A stretch of 64,000 nt of DNA from Actibacterium naphthalenivorans (GTDB lineage Bacteria; Pseudomonadota; Alphaproteobacteria; Rhodobacterales; Rhodobacteraceae), in NCBI RefSeq assembly GCF_014196965.1, contig NZ_JACIEQ010000003.1, positions 62,001 through 126,000 of the forward strand. The letters are read 5' to 3'. Numbering within the stretch: position 1 is the first letter of the stretch; each line of letters opens with the position of its first letter. The notes below the pieces were generated by a model, which worked only from the letters and a program-made list of their open reading frames with translations, did no database searches and was not told where the DNA came from. The position numbers and the translations under genes were made by a program. This document shows positions 51,737 to 62,313 of this stretch, in pieces.

Positions 51737-52855
51737 TCAGCCCATCAATCCGGGGTTCAGAATGCCGCGCGGATCGAACTGCGCGCGCAGCCCGGCGCTG
51801 ATCGCGGCCAGCGGCGCCGGTTCGGGCGGGAACACCGGCCGCGCGGCACGGGTCTCTGCCCCGGCGCGGATCAGCGTGGCATGGCCCCCGATCCCCGCCA
51901 GCGCGGGGCGAATGTCACGCCCCTCGGGCACCAGCGCCCAGATCAAACCGCCGCCCCAGTCATACATCACCTCGCGGGCACCGATGGCCGCCGCCGCGCG
52001 CGGCCCGTCGGTGGGTTTCACCGAAATCCGACAGACATCGCCGGGGCGCCCCGCAAACGCCTCGACATCGCGCACCCGCTTCCATCCAGCATTCACGGCC
52101 TCCGGCTCTGTTTCCACAACCACATCCCCATAGGGCAACAACAACGCCCGCAACTGCGCCACACGATAGGATACCGACGCCGCGAACCCCTCGACACGGA
52201 TCATCACCCCCGGCCCGCCCGGCACATGGGCCGCCCCCGAAACCTCGAAGGGAGAGCCCAGGGCGGCGCACAGCACGCGCACCGCCGCCTCGTCGTCCAA
52301 CCCCTCCATCCTCAGCGTGGCCGCCATCTCGGGCCGCGGCAGAACCTTGAACGCAACCTCGCTCAACACCCCGATCGTGCCGAAACTCCCGGCCATCAGC
52401 TTGACCAGATCATAGCCGGTGACATTCTTCATCACCCGCCCGCCGTTCTTGATCACATCGCCGCGCCCGTCAACGAACCGCACCCCGATCAGGCTGTCGC
52501 GGCAGGCCCCGGCCTGTATCCGGCGCGGCCCCGACGCATTCACCGCCACCACGCCGCCGATCGTCGGCGCCCCCGCCGTACCCAGCAGCGCCCGGTGATC
52601 CATCGGCTCGAACGGCAGGCGCTGCCCCTCCGCCGCCAGCGCCGCCTCGACCTCCGCCAAAGGCGTGCCGGCCCGTGCCACAAGGGTCAGCGCGCCCGGC
52701 TCATACAGCGTGATCCCCGCCAGCCCGGCCAGCGAAAGCACCTCCCCCGCCACCGGCCGGCCAATCCCCCGCGTGCCGCCGCCGACAATGCGCAGGGGCC
52801 CGCCCGCGCCCGCAATGGCCTCGGCCAGATCGGCCTCTGTCTCAGGATGCATCAT
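51737..52855 (-). CDS. glcE: Glycolate oxidase FAD-binding subunit
   Basis: The 372-residue protein has a truncated FAD-binding type 4 domain (LRIVGGGTRGIGRP, GTAGAPTIGGVVAVNASGPRR, and MKNVTGYDLVKLMAGSFGTI) and a short cap. GlcE works with GlcD and GlcF. I prefer the ATG at 52855 over a TTG at 52870; GGACGGAAAAG lies directly upstream and is part of an intergenic repeat. The spacing to glcF shows one operon. Confidence 0.92.
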   Translation of the reverse strand: MMHPETEADLAEAIAGAGGPLRIVGGGTRGIGRPVAGEVLSLAGLAGITLYEPGALTLVARAGTPLAEVEAALAAEGQRLPFEPMDHRALLGTAGAPTIGGVVAVNASGPRRIQAGACRDSLIGVRFVDGRGDVIKNGGRVMKNVTGYDLVKLMAGSFGTIGVLSEVAFKVLPRPEMAATLRMEGLDDEAAVRVLCAALGSPFEVSGAAHVPGGPGVMIRVEGFAASVSYRVAQLRALLLPYGDVVVETEPEAVNAGWKRVRDVEAFAGRPGDVCRISVKPTDGPRAAAAIGAREVMYDWGGGLIWALVPEGRDIRPALAGIGGHATLIRAGAETRAARPVFPPEPAPLAAISAGLRAQFDPRGILNPGLMG

Positions 52856-52919
52856 TCTTTTCCGTCCCAATATCCTCGGGGGTGAATTGCCGCAGGCAAG
52901 AGGGGGCAGACAGCCCCCT
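52856..52919 (-). repeat. Intergenic element between glcD and glcE
   Basis: Read on the minus strand: a hairpin AGGGGGC-TGTCT-GCCCCCT (52919-52901) immediately after the glcD stop, then CCCCCGAGGATATTGGGACG and GAAAAGA leading into the glcE start. The same order, hairpin then GGATATT core then purine-rich end then ATG, occurs at 44021-44074. Confidence 0.55.
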
Positions 52920-54352
52920 TACGCCGCCCTCCGCCCCGCGGTCAGCGCCAGCGGGAACACCTTCGCCGGGTTCAGCAACCACTGCGGATCGAACACATCC
53001 TTCACCCGCAACTGCGCCTCCATGTCTGCCGCCGTGAACTGCGTTCCCATCAGATCGCGCTTTTCGATCCCCACCCCGTGCTCACCGGTCAGGCAACCGC
53101 CGACCTCGACACACAGCTTCAGGATCTCGGCACCAAAGGCCTCGCATTTTTCAAGATCGCCGGGCTTGTTGGCATCGAACAGGATCAGCGGATGCATGTT
53201 GCCGTCGCCCGCGTGGAACACATTGCCCACGCCCAACCCGTATTCGGCCGACATCTCTGCGATCCGCTTCAGCACATGCGGCAGCGCTGAAACCGGGATC
53301 GTCCCGTCAAGGCAGATGTAGTCGTTGATCTGCCCCATCGCGCCAAAGGCCGATTTGCGCCCCAGCCAGATTCGCGCGCTTTCCTCGGCCGATCCGCTTT
53401 CGCGCAGCTCCACCGGATTGTGCCGGCGCGCGATCGCGGTGATCAGGTCAAGCTGTTCGGTGATCTCATCCGCAGCGCCCTCTACCTCGACAATCAGCAG
53501 CGCCTCGCAATCGGGATATCCGGCATGGGCGAAGGCCTCCGTCGCGCGGATGCAGGGCCTGTCCATGAACTCGATCGCCACCGGCAGTACGCCGGCCTTG
53601 ATGATGTCCGACACGCATTGCCCGGCCACCTCGCTGCTGTCATAGCCGATCAGCACCGGTCGCGCGCCCTCGGGCTTGCGCAGGATGCGCAGGGTCGCCT
53701 CGGTCACCACGCCCAGCTGCCCTTCAGAGCCGCAGATCACACCCAGCAGATCCAGCCCGCCCGCATCCAGATGCGCGCCGCCGATCTCCACCACGGTGCC
53801 ATCCATCAGCACGAGGGTCACCCCCAGCAGGTTGTTGGTCGTCACGCCGTATTTCAGGCAATGTGCGCCGCCTGAATTCATCGCGATATTCCCCGCGATG
53901 GCACAGGCAAGCTGCGACGACGGGTCGGGCGCGTAGAAGAAATCCTCTTCCTCGACCGCGCCGGTAACCGAAAGATTGGTACGCCCCGTCTGCACCCGGA
54001 TGAACCGGTTCCGGTAATCGGTTTCCAGAACATCGTTCATGCGCGCCACGCCCAGAATCACGCTGTCGGCGGTCGGCAGCGCCCCGCCCGCCAGCGATGT
54101 GCCCGATCCGCGCGGCACCACCGGCACACCTTCTTCGTGGCAGATCCGCAGGATGGCAGACACCTCGGCGGTCGAGGAGGGCAGCACCGCGCAGAGCGGC
54201 GGGCAGCGATAGGCGGTCAGGGCGTCGCATTCATACGCCCGCGTTTCCGTTTCGTCATGGATGACCGCGTCGGCGGGCAACACCGAGAGGAACCGTGCCA
54301 CCAGCCGTGCCTTTTTCGACAAAACCGCCGGGTTCGGATCTGGCATCTGCAT
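52919..54352 (-). CDS. glcD: Glycolate oxidase catalytic FAD subunit
   Basis: The 477-residue protein has the PCMH FAD-binding domain (VVPRGSGTSLAGGALP, and CAIAGNIAMNSGGAHCLKYGVT) and the FAD-oxidase C-terminal domain with HAGDGNMHPLI and the end motif LTGEHGVGIEKR. It oxidises glycolate to glyoxylate. The ATG at 54352 has GGAGG upstream. It is the first gene of glcDEF. A candidate operator lies 19 bases upstream of the start, in the region shared with the divergent DUF599 gene. Confidence 0.95.
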   Translation of the reverse strand: MQMPDPNPAVLSKKARLVARFLSVLPADAVIHDETETRAYECDALTAYRCPPLCAVLPSSTAEVSAILRICHEEGVPVVPRGSGTSLAGGALPTADSVILGVARMNDVLETDYRNRFIRVQTGRTNLSVTGAVEEEDFFYAPDPSSQLACAIAGNIAMNSGGAHCLKYGVTTNNLLGVTLVLMDGTVVEIGGAHLDAGGLDLLGVICGSEGQLGVVTEATLRILRKPEGARPVLIGYDSSEVAGQCVSDIIKAGVLPVAIEFMDRPCIRATEAFAHAGYPDCEALLIVEVEGAADEITEQLDLITAIARRHNPVELRESGSAEESARIWLGRKSAFGAMGQINDYICLDGTIPVSALPHVLKRIAEMSAEYGLGVGNVFHAGDGNMHPLILFDANKPGDLEKCEAFGAEILKLCVEVGGCLTGEHGVGIEKRDLMGTQFTAADMEAQLRVKDVFDPQWLLNPAKVFPLALTAGRRAA

Positions 54353-54370
54353 GTCAGGCCTCCTCGCCTT

Positions 54371-54393
54371 ATTGGTAATTTTTTATAACCAAT
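54371..54393. promoter_or_regulatory. Candidate GntR-type operator upstream of glcD
   Basis: ATTGGT and ACCAAT form a perfect 6-base inverted repeat separated by an 11-base A/T tract (AATTTTTTATA). TTGGT/ACCAA half-sites resemble those of FadR/GlcC-type GntR repressors, though the spacing is longer than the FadR consensus. The AT-rich core could hold a -10. No glcC gene is in the window. Confidence 0.4.
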
Positions 54394-54437
54394 TTTTCGG
54401 GGTGGCAAGGCGAATTCCGGTGTATAGGCTCAGCTCC

Positions 54438-55139
54438 ATGGACCTTCTGAGCCACATATCCCTGTTCGGCGCGCTGGATGCGATCGCCCTGCTGTTCTGG
54501 GTCGCGGCCTGGGTCGGCATCGGCTTCGCGATCGAGCGGCCCCCGGCCAGCCGCCCCTCCGTTTCGGTACTTATGACCCAGTACCGGCGCGACTGGATGC
54601 AGGAAATGGTAACCCGCCAGCCCCGCCTGTTCGATTCCAGCATCCTGGCCTCGCTGCGCCAGGGCACCACCTTTTTCGCCTCGGCCTCGATGATCTCCAT
54701 CGGGGGCGGGCTCGCCCTCATCGGCAATACCGAACGCCTGCTGGGGCTGGCCGAGGATCTGACGCTGGAAACCGCCCCCGCCGTGGTGTGGGAGGTGAAA
54801 ATCCTGGCCGTGCTGCTGCTGGTCGCCAACGCCTTTCTGAAATTCGTCTGGTCGCATCGCCTGTTCGGCTATTGCGCCGTGGTCATGGCCGCCGTTCCCA
54901 ATGATCCCGAACACCCCGATGCCCGGCGCCGGGCCCGGCAGGCGGCCGGGGTCAACATCTATGCCGCGCGCAGCTTCAACCGCGGCATGAGATCGATTTA
55001 CTTCGCGCTTGGCGGGCTGGCCTGGCTGCTGGGGGCGGTGCCGCTGATGGTGGCGGCGGCGGTCACCCTGCTGGTGCTGTGGCGGCGCGAGTTCGCATCG
55101 GATTCCCGCCTCGCACTTCTGGATCGCACGCCAATGTGA
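54438..55139 (+). CDS. DUF599 family membrane protein
   Basis: The 233-residue protein has four predicted membrane helices (LDAIALLFWVAAWVGIGFAI, FFASASMISIGGGLALIG, LAVLLLVANAFLKFVW, and a pair near the C-terminus). It has the DUF599 pattern with MTQYRRDWMQEMVTRQPRLFD and NIYAARSFNRGMRSIYFAL. I start it at ATG 54438, as the longer upstream frame runs through the glcD start region. It is divergent from glcD. Function is unknown. Confidence 0.8.
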   Translation: MDLLSHISLFGALDAIALLFWVAAWVGIGFAIERPPASRPSVSVLMTQYRRDWMQEMVTRQPRLFDSSILASLRQGTTFFASASMISIGGGLALIGNTERLLGLAEDLTLETAPAVVWEVKILAVLLLVANAFLKFVWSHRLFGYCAVVMAAVPNDPEHPDARRRARQAAGVNIYAARSFNRGMRSIYFALGGLAWLLGAVPLMVAAAVTLLVLWRREFASDSRLALLDRTPM

Positions 55140-55189
55140 CCCCACCGGAGCCGCCGGATCTGACAGGCTGGGCATGAAGGGAGACCGAC

Positions 55190-55543
55190 ATGCGAATCCT
55201 TGCCCCCCTGCTGCTGATCGCCACCACCTCTGCCCGGGCCGATGGCCCGGTGATCGAGGATGCACAGGCCCGCAGCACCGCGCAGGGCTGGCGCTTCGAC
55301 GTGACCATGCGCCACCCCGATACCGGCTGGGATCATTATGCCGACGGGTGGGAGGTGCTGGCCCCCGACGGCACCCGCCTTGGCCTGCGCCCGTTGACCC
55401 ATCCGCATGAAACCGAACAGCCCTTTACCCGCTCGCTGTCCGGCATCGTCATCCCGGACGGCATCACCACGGTCACGCTGCGCGCCCGCTGCAGCGTCGA
55501 TGGCTGGGCGGGAACAACGTTCACACTGCCTTTGCCGGAATAG
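55190..55543 (+). CDS. Small exported protein
   Basis: The 117-residue protein has a signal peptide (MRILAPLLLIATTSARA). The mature domain of about 100 residues is beta-rich, with HPDTGWDHYADGWEVLAPDG, HPHETEQPFTRSLSGIVIP and a single Cys near the end. It is likely periplasmic and small. GGAGACC precedes the ATG. I believe similar proteins occur in other Rhodobacteraceae but do not recognise a function. It is convergent with the vWA-type membrane protein gene. Confidence 0.65.
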   Translation: MRILAPLLLIATTSARADGPVIEDAQARSTAQGWRFDVTMRHPDTGWDHYADGWEVLAPDGTRLGLRPLTHPHETEQPFTRSLSGIVIPDGITTVTLRARCSVDGWAGTTFTLPLPE

Positions 55544-55554
55544 CCGCGCGGCCG

Positions 55555-57615
55555 CTAGCGCCGCCCCTCGCGCAGCCAGGCACCGACGCTCAGCAGTGCC
55601 GCCAGCAACAGAAAAGCCCAGGCGGGCGCCAGCGGCACGATGGTTACATCCGCCGTCAGATAGGCATCGCGCGGGGTGATCCCGATCCAGCCGCGGCCGG
55701 CGGCCACCCGGCCTTCGCGCACCTGCCGGATATCGGGCGCGCCACGCTCAAGCGGCAGGATGCCGCCCCGCGTCGCCCGGACCGCCGCCTCAAGCTTGTC
55801 GCCGGTGGCGATGGTTTCCTCGAACTCACGCGGCGCGGCGGGGCCGAGCCCCACGACGGTTTCCAGCGCCTCGTCGCGCAGACGGTAAAGGCCGATCTCG
55901 GGCCCCTCGAACACGCCGGTGTACTTCCCCGGCTGGGTTTCCTCCAGCGGCAGCACCGTCACGGCACCGTCCGGCCCCGTAATCTCGACCGAGCGGGGCG
56001 CGTCCTGCAACGAACGGCGGGTGATGGTGAGGGTCTGCCCCTCGGCCACGGCGCTCAGCGCCTCTTCCTCCAGCTCGGGCTCCTTCATCATCCAGTGGGC
56101 CAGGCGGCGCAGCAGTTCCAGTTGCGGCCCCCCACCCTCGAACCCGCGGTTCCACAGCCAGGCGTGATCCGACGCCATCAGCGCCACGCGCCCCTCGCCG
56201 ACCCGATCCAGCACCAAAAGCGGCCGGCCGCCGACCCCGCCAAGAACGGTCTGGCCGCGATTGGCCTCCAGCTCGATCAGGCGGAACCAGCGGCCCCATT
56301 CCCCGCCATTGCCTGTCCAGGCATCCTTCAGCCCCTCGGTCACGGGATGCCGCGCGCCGAGATCGGTGATTTCGGGGCGGTACCCCTCTTCGATCACCCG
56401 GGCGGTGGGCGCGGCCGGCAGGATCTCGGACAGGGGCGAGCGATAGAGGCTGTCGGCGCTGGCGAAATCCGGCCCGGCGGCGATCAGCACCGCCCCGCCT
56501 TTTTCGACATAATCGCGCACGTTATCCAGATAGATGCTGGGCAGGATCCCCCGCCGCTTGTAGCGGTCGAAGATGATCAGGTCGAATTCATCGACCTTCT
56601 CCAGAAACAACTCGCGCGTCGGAAAGGCGATCAGAGACAGTTCCGTCACCGGCACGCCATCCTGCTTCTCGGGTGGGCGCAGAATGGTGAAATGCACCAG
56701 ATCGACCGAACTGTCGGATTTCAGCAGATTGCGCCAGGTGCGTTCGCCCGGATGCGGCTCGCCCGATACCAGCAACACCCGCAGCCGGTCGCGCACCCCG
56801 TTGATCTGGATCACGGCGGCATTGTTGCGATCGGTCAGTTCGCCCTCCGCCTCGGCCAGCTGAAACTGGATCACGTTCATGCCGCCATGGCTCAGCGTCA
56901 CCGGCAGATCCAGATCGCGGCCCACGGGCACGGTGTAAACCTCGGGCGCGCCGCCATCCACCGCGATCGACAGTTCCGCAGACGCGCCGGCCGCGTCGGG
57001 CACCGCGCCCTGATCGTCGATCCGCAGGGTCAGCTGCACCTCTTCGTCGATGATGGCGAAGGCAGGCGCGTTCTTCACGATCAGGCGGCGGTCCCAGTCG
57101 CTCTGCCGCCCGGTCAGCAGGGTCTGCAGCGGCGCGGGCATGTCCGGGGCGTGGTCGATATCGTGGAGCTGCCCGTCGGTCAGAAGGATCGCGCCGGCCA
57201 GCCGCGCGCGCGGAACTTCTGCCATCGCCTCTGACAGCGCAGTCATCAAAAGGGTGCCGCCGTCGTCCTGCGCATCCTCCAGCGTGACCACCCGCAGCTC
57301 GGTATTGTCCATCGCCGCGATCTCGGCGCGCACCCGGTCGATCGCGTCTTCGGTCTGGGCCGGCCGGTCGGACAGTTGCTGGCTGGCGCTTTCATCGACG
57401 ATCAGCAGCACGATATCGCTGAGCGGGGCGCGTTCTTCGCGCTGAAGCGACGGGTTGGCGATGGCCAGCAGCAGCGCCAGCGCCGACAGCCCGCGCAACC
57501 ACCAGCCCGACAGGCCGCGCCAGACCGCAAGGACCAGAAACGCCGCCGCCAGCAGCGCCGCGCCCGACAGCACCGCCCAGGGCAACAGCGGGTCGAAGAT
57601 CACCGCGCCGTTCAT
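55555..57615 (-). CDS. Membrane protein with vWA-like and glutamine-amidotransferase-like domains
   Basis: The 686-residue protein has two N-terminal membrane helices, then DIVLLIVDESASQQLSDR. This contains DESAS, a DxSxS metal-ion adhesion motif of von Willebrand A domains. Further on, DYVEKGGAVLIAAGPDFAS resembles a class I glutamine amidotransferase-like fold, probably without enzyme activity. A last helix is near the C-terminus (IVPLAPAWAFLLLAALLSV). It overlaps the upstream gene by four bases and closes the MoxR cluster. It probably acts in cell-envelope assembly or complex maturation. Confidence 0.75.
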   Translation of the reverse strand: MNGAVIFDPLLPWAVLSGAALLAAAFLVLAVWRGLSGWWLRGLSALALLLAIANPSLQREERAPLSDIVLLIVDESASQQLSDRPAQTEDAIDRVRAEIAAMDNTELRVVTLEDAQDDGGTLLMTALSEAMAEVPRARLAGAILLTDGQLHDIDHAPDMPAPLQTLLTGRQSDWDRRLIVKNAPAFAIIDEEVQLTLRIDDQGAVPDAAGASAELSIAVDGGAPEVYTVPVGRDLDLPVTLSHGGMNVIQFQLAEAEGELTDRNNAAVIQINGVRDRLRVLLVSGEPHPGERTWRNLLKSDSSVDLVHFTILRPPEKQDGVPVTELSLIAFPTRELFLEKVDEFDLIIFDRYKRRGILPSIYLDNVRDYVEKGGAVLIAAGPDFASADSLYRSPLSEILPAAPTARVIEEGYRPEITDLGARHPVTEGLKDAWTGNGGEWGRWFRLIELEANRGQTVLGGVGGRPLLVLDRVGEGRVALMASDHAWLWNRGFEGGGPQLELLRRLAHWMMKEPELEEEALSAVAEGQTLTITRRSLQDAPRSVEITGPDGAVTVLPLEETQPGKYTGVFEGPEIGLYRLRDEALETVVGLGPAAPREFEETIATGDKLEAAVRATRGGILPLERGAPDIRQVREGRVAAGRGWIGITPRDAYLTADVTIVPLAPAWAFLLLAALLSVGAWLREGRR

Positions 57616-60374
57616 TGTCCCAACCTGTCAAGCAGGGCGGGCACGTGCACCTGATCGGATTTGTAGTTTCCGGTCAGCACATGCATCACCAGATTGATAC
57701 CGAAGCGATAGGCGATCTCGCGCTGCCGCTCGCCCGCATAGCCACGCCCCACCGGGAACATCTGCAGCCCCCGGTCATCCACCGCCCAGGCGGCGGCCCA
57801 GTCGTTGCCGCCGATCACCACCGGCGTCACCCCGTCGTTGAGGTTGCGAAACGGCATGCCCTCGGCCAGTTCGGCGTCCGGGGGCGCAGCCTCGACCCAC
57901 ACATCGCGCGCGGCGAACCGGCCCGGGAAATCCTGCAGCAGGTAGAAGGTACGGGTCAGCACGTGATCCTCCGGGATCGGCTCCAGCGGCGGAATGTCCA
58001 GCGGCCGGGCCAGCTCCTGCAGCTTGCGCGCCTCGGGCGATCCGCCGCCGAACTGCGCCACATCCGCGTCGCGCGTATCCATCAGGATCATTCCGCCGGT
58101 ACGCAGATAGCGGTTGAGCCTCGCATAGGCCGCGGCCGAGGGGCGCGGCTGATTTGCGGTGATCGGCCAGTAGAGGAACGGGAAGAATGACAATTCATCG
58201 GTTTCCAGGCTGACGGCGATCGGCGCGGCGGGCTCCACCGATGTGCGTTGCGCCAGCTTTTCCGACAGGCCCCGCAGCCCGGCCGCGGCGATCCTGTCCA
58301 CCCGCGCGTCCCCCGACAGCACATGGGCCAGCACCACCTCTGACGTCGCCGCCAGCGCCAATGTATCATCCGCCGTCTGCGCCGGGGCATCCGTGGGCAG
58401 CACCAGCACCAGCATCAGCACCGCCGCAACCCCCGCGCGCGGCCCGCGCAACCGGCCCGACAGGAACAGCGAGGCGATGATATCAAGCGCCAGGAGCACC
58501 AGCGCCGCCGCCAGGAAAGCCCCTTTCAGGAAGGTTTCGCGCGCCACGCTCAGCCCCTCGATCACGATCCGGGCGGGCCAGCTTGCGGCGGCCAATCTCT
58601 TGTCGGCGGAAAAGATGTTGAGCGCGATGCGCCGGTCTTCGCCCGCGTAAAGGCCGGGCGGCAGGCGGTGCGACGGCAGGCCCGAGGCCAACGCCTCGCC
58701 CGGAACGCCGGGCATGTTGCCCGCGCCGCCGATCTCGCCGAAGGCGTTCAGCAGATCCTCGGGCACCCAGACGGTGCCGGCCAGATCCTCGGCCGAGGGC
58801 TGCGCCGGGCGGGTCGAGATCGCCAGCCGCTCCAGCATCTGCACGAAAAGGCCCGACAGCGGCAAGCTCGACCATTCGGCATTCGCGGTGACGTGGAACA
58901 GCACGATCTGCCCCTGCCCCACCCGTTTGCGCGTGACCAGCGGCGTGCCGTCGGCCAGCGCCGCGATCGAGCGTTCGGCCAGTTCCGGCCCCGGCTGCGC
59001 CATCACCTGCGCCGAAACCGTAACATCCGCCGGCACCGGCAGTCCGAAAAACGGCGAGTTGTCGGGGAACGGGCGCAGCGCCTTGGGCGCGCCCCAGCTC
59101 ATCGCGCCGCCCACGGTGCGGCCCCCGGCACGCAGGCGCACCGGCATCAGCGCATCCTCGGCATCGCGGCTGACATCGCTGGCGGCAAGACGCGGCCCGG
59201 CGAACCGCACCAGCAGCCCGCCCTGATCCAGCCACTCCAGCAGCGCGGCCTCTTCCGTTTCGGTGACCTTCGCCACATCGGCCAGCACGATCACATCGGG
59301 GTTGGCCAGCAGGATATCCACCAGATCACCCCCGATCAGATCGGCACTGGGTTCCAGCGCCTGATGCAGGAAATGCAGCGGCGACAACAGCTCCAGCCCC
59401 TCGCGGTCTTCGCGCCCGGCGATCAGCGCGACCTCGCGCCGTTTCAGGCTGTCGTCGGTCAGCGTCACCGCCGCCGCCGACCGCACGCCCGACACCGCGA
59501 AGCGGGTGATCCGGTTGCGCAATTCGGGCGGCAGAACCAGCGCCACCTCGGCCGCGTCCTCTCCCAGCTCGAACTCCGCCGTCGCGCGGGCCAGGTCACG
59601 CTCTACCCCGTTGGGGTCCAACCCGGTGGCGGTGACGGTCACCTCGGCCACCTCGTCCGCGCGGGCGCGCAGGGCGGTCAGGGCGATTTGCCCGTCTTCG
59701 AACCGGGCCGGGCGCAGCGCGTAGATCGGGCGCGGGCTTTCGAACACGGTGACCGTGCCGTGGCGTTCCAGCGCCTCCAGCAGCGGCAGGCGCGTATCCC
59801 GCGCCGCCCCGTCCGACAGCCAGAACGTATCGAACCGCCCCGACAGCGCGGCGGCCCATGCGGCCAGATCCTCGGCATCCGGCTCCCACGCGGCGGGGGT
59901 CAGGCCGGGCAGCCGCGCCTGCCACGCGTCGGCGGCCTGAAACGGTACGCCGCCTTCCGGCAGATCGGTGGTCTGGACAAGGGCAACCGGGCGCGCGTTC
60001 CGCGCCGCCTCGGCCAACAGCGCCTCGACCCGATCGATGCGGCGCGGCCAGTCGCGCGCGTCGGCCCAGGTGCCGTCGATCAGCACCAGCAGCGGGCCGG
60101 TGCCCGCACGCTCTTGCTGTGGGTTCAGGATCGGGCCGGCGAAGCCGACGATGACGGCGGCAATCGCCAGCATCCGCAGCAGCAAAAGCCACCATGGCGT
60201 CTTGTCGGTCTGGCTTTCGTCATCGGTCAGGCCCAGCAGCAGCGCCACGCCGGGAAACCGCCTGCGGATCGGCGCGGGCGGCACCGCGCGCAGCACCAGC
60301 CACAGCACCGGCAGCGCGAGCAGCCCCAGCAACAGCCAGGGCGCGGTGAAACCGAGGGGACCCAGCATGAACAT
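57612..60374 (-). CDS. BatA/DUF4159 membrane protein
   Basis: The 920-residue protein opens with the BatA-type N-terminus (PWLLLGLLALPVLWLVLRAVPPAPIRRRFPGV) and a second helix. A vWA-like domain follows without the canonical MIDAS residues (VLIDGTWADARDW). Later comes a pair of helices (about 610-660), and a C-terminal DUF4159 domain with SFFPFLYWPITANQPRPSAA and GGMILMDTRD. The ATG at 60374 shares its A with the stop of the DUF58 gene. It belongs to the MoxR-DUF58 cluster common in alphaproteobacteria; the exact role is unknown. Confidence 0.85.
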   Translation of the reverse strand: MFMLGPLGFTAPWLLLGLLALPVLWLVLRAVPPAPIRRRFPGVALLLGLTDDESQTDKTPWWLLLLRMLAIAAVIVGFAGPILNPQQERAGTGPLLVLIDGTWADARDWPRRIDRVEALLAEAARNARPVALVQTTDLPEGGVPFQAADAWQARLPGLTPAAWEPDAEDLAAWAAALSGRFDTFWLSDGAARDTRLPLLEALERHGTVTVFESPRPIYALRPARFEDGQIALTALRARADEVAEVTVTATGLDPNGVERDLARATAEFELGEDAAEVALVLPPELRNRITRFAVSGVRSAAAVTLTDDSLKRREVALIAGREDREGLELLSPLHFLHQALEPSADLIGGDLVDILLANPDVIVLADVAKVTETEEAALLEWLDQGGLLVRFAGPRLAASDVSRDAEDALMPVRLRAGGRTVGGAMSWGAPKALRPFPDNSPFFGLPVPADVTVSAQVMAQPGPELAERSIAALADGTPLVTRKRVGQGQIVLFHVTANAEWSSLPLSGLFVQMLERLAISTRPAQPSAEDLAGTVWVPEDLLNAFGEIGGAGNMPGVPGEALASGLPSHRLPPGLYAGEDRRIALNIFSADKRLAAASWPARIVIEGLSVARETFLKGAFLAAALVLLALDIIASLFLSGRLRGPRAGVAAVLMLVLVLPTDAPAQTADDTLALAATSEVVLAHVLSGDARVDRIAAAGLRGLSEKLAQRTSVEPAAPIAVSLETDELSFFPFLYWPITANQPRPSAAAYARLNRYLRTGGMILMDTRDADVAQFGGGSPEARKLQELARPLDIPPLEPIPEDHVLTRTFYLLQDFPGRFAARDVWVEAAPPDAELAEGMPFRNLNDGVTPVVIGGNDWAAAWAVDDRGLQMFPVGRGYAGERQREIAYRFGINLVMHVLTGNYKSDQVHVPALLDRLGQ

Positions 60375-61245
60375 CAGCGCACCCGTTCCAGCGCCCGGAA
60401 CAGCCACAAAAGCGCCCCCTGCGCGCTTTCCCCCGTGTGGTGACAATCGTAGTGCCAGCCGGCGATGCGGGTCAGATCGGCCAGCCGTGCCTTGCGCTGC
60501 GCCAGCCGTTCCAGATAGCGGCCGCGCAGATCGCCCGCCTTCAGCGTCTCATGGCGCAGGCTGCCCGACATGCTTTCGAAAATCGTGCGCCCGTCGAACG
60601 GAAAGGCCTCTTCCTGCGGGTCCAGAACCTGCAGGAGCGCGCCTTTCACACCCCGGTCGGCCGCCTTGGCCAGCGCCGCCTCGACCGGCGCCATGTCGCC
60701 CATGAAATCCGACAGGAACAGCGCGCGCGAATGCGGCAGCATCCCCCGCGCTTCGGGCACACCGTAATCGGGCGCCGCGCCCTCGTGGCTGAACGCCTCG
60801 GCCAGGCGCAGCAGCTGCAACTCGCCGCGGCGCGGCGGCAGATCGAAACCCGAAAGTCCCACACGCTCGCCCCCGCGGATCAGCAGCACCGACAGTGCCA
60901 GCGCCAGAACCCGCGCGCGGCCGGCCTTGCTCACACGACCGGCATCCCCGGCAAACCGCATCGACTGGGCGTCGTCGACCCAGATCAGCACCGATTGCGC
61001 CGCCTGCCATTCCTTTTCCCGCACGAAATGCTGATCCGACCGGCCCGAGCGGCGCCAGTCGATGCTGCGCGCCTCGTCGCCGGGCGTGGCCGGGCGGTAT
61101 TGCCAGAATTCGTCGCCCATGCCCGCCCGCCGGCGCCCGTGTTCGCCCAGCAGCACCGTGGCGGCCAGATGCTCGGCCTCGGCCAGCAGCGGGGGCAGCG
61201 GCGCGGCCAGATCCTCGGCACGGGAACGAAGGGCGGCGGGAGTGC

Positions 61246-61249
<4 letters not shown>
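60374..61249 (-). CDS. DUF58 domain protein
   Basis: The 291-residue cytoplasmic protein has the DUF58 hallmark GMGDEFWQYRPATPGDEARSIDWRRSGRSDQHFVREKEWQ (split here only for reading: GDEFWQYRPATPGDEARSID, then WRRSGRSD). A vWA-like fold follows (VLIWVDDAQSMRF and ALFLSDFMGD). It acts with MoxR ATPases in assembling or activating complexes. It overlaps the moxR-like gene by four bases and the downstream gene by one base. Confidence 0.9.
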
Positions 61250-62253
<1,004 letters not shown>

Positions 62254-62313
62254 GACATCTCTCCTTGCGGTCATATATGATCCCATTAAAGGCAAGTATG
62301 GCGCCGGGCACAA

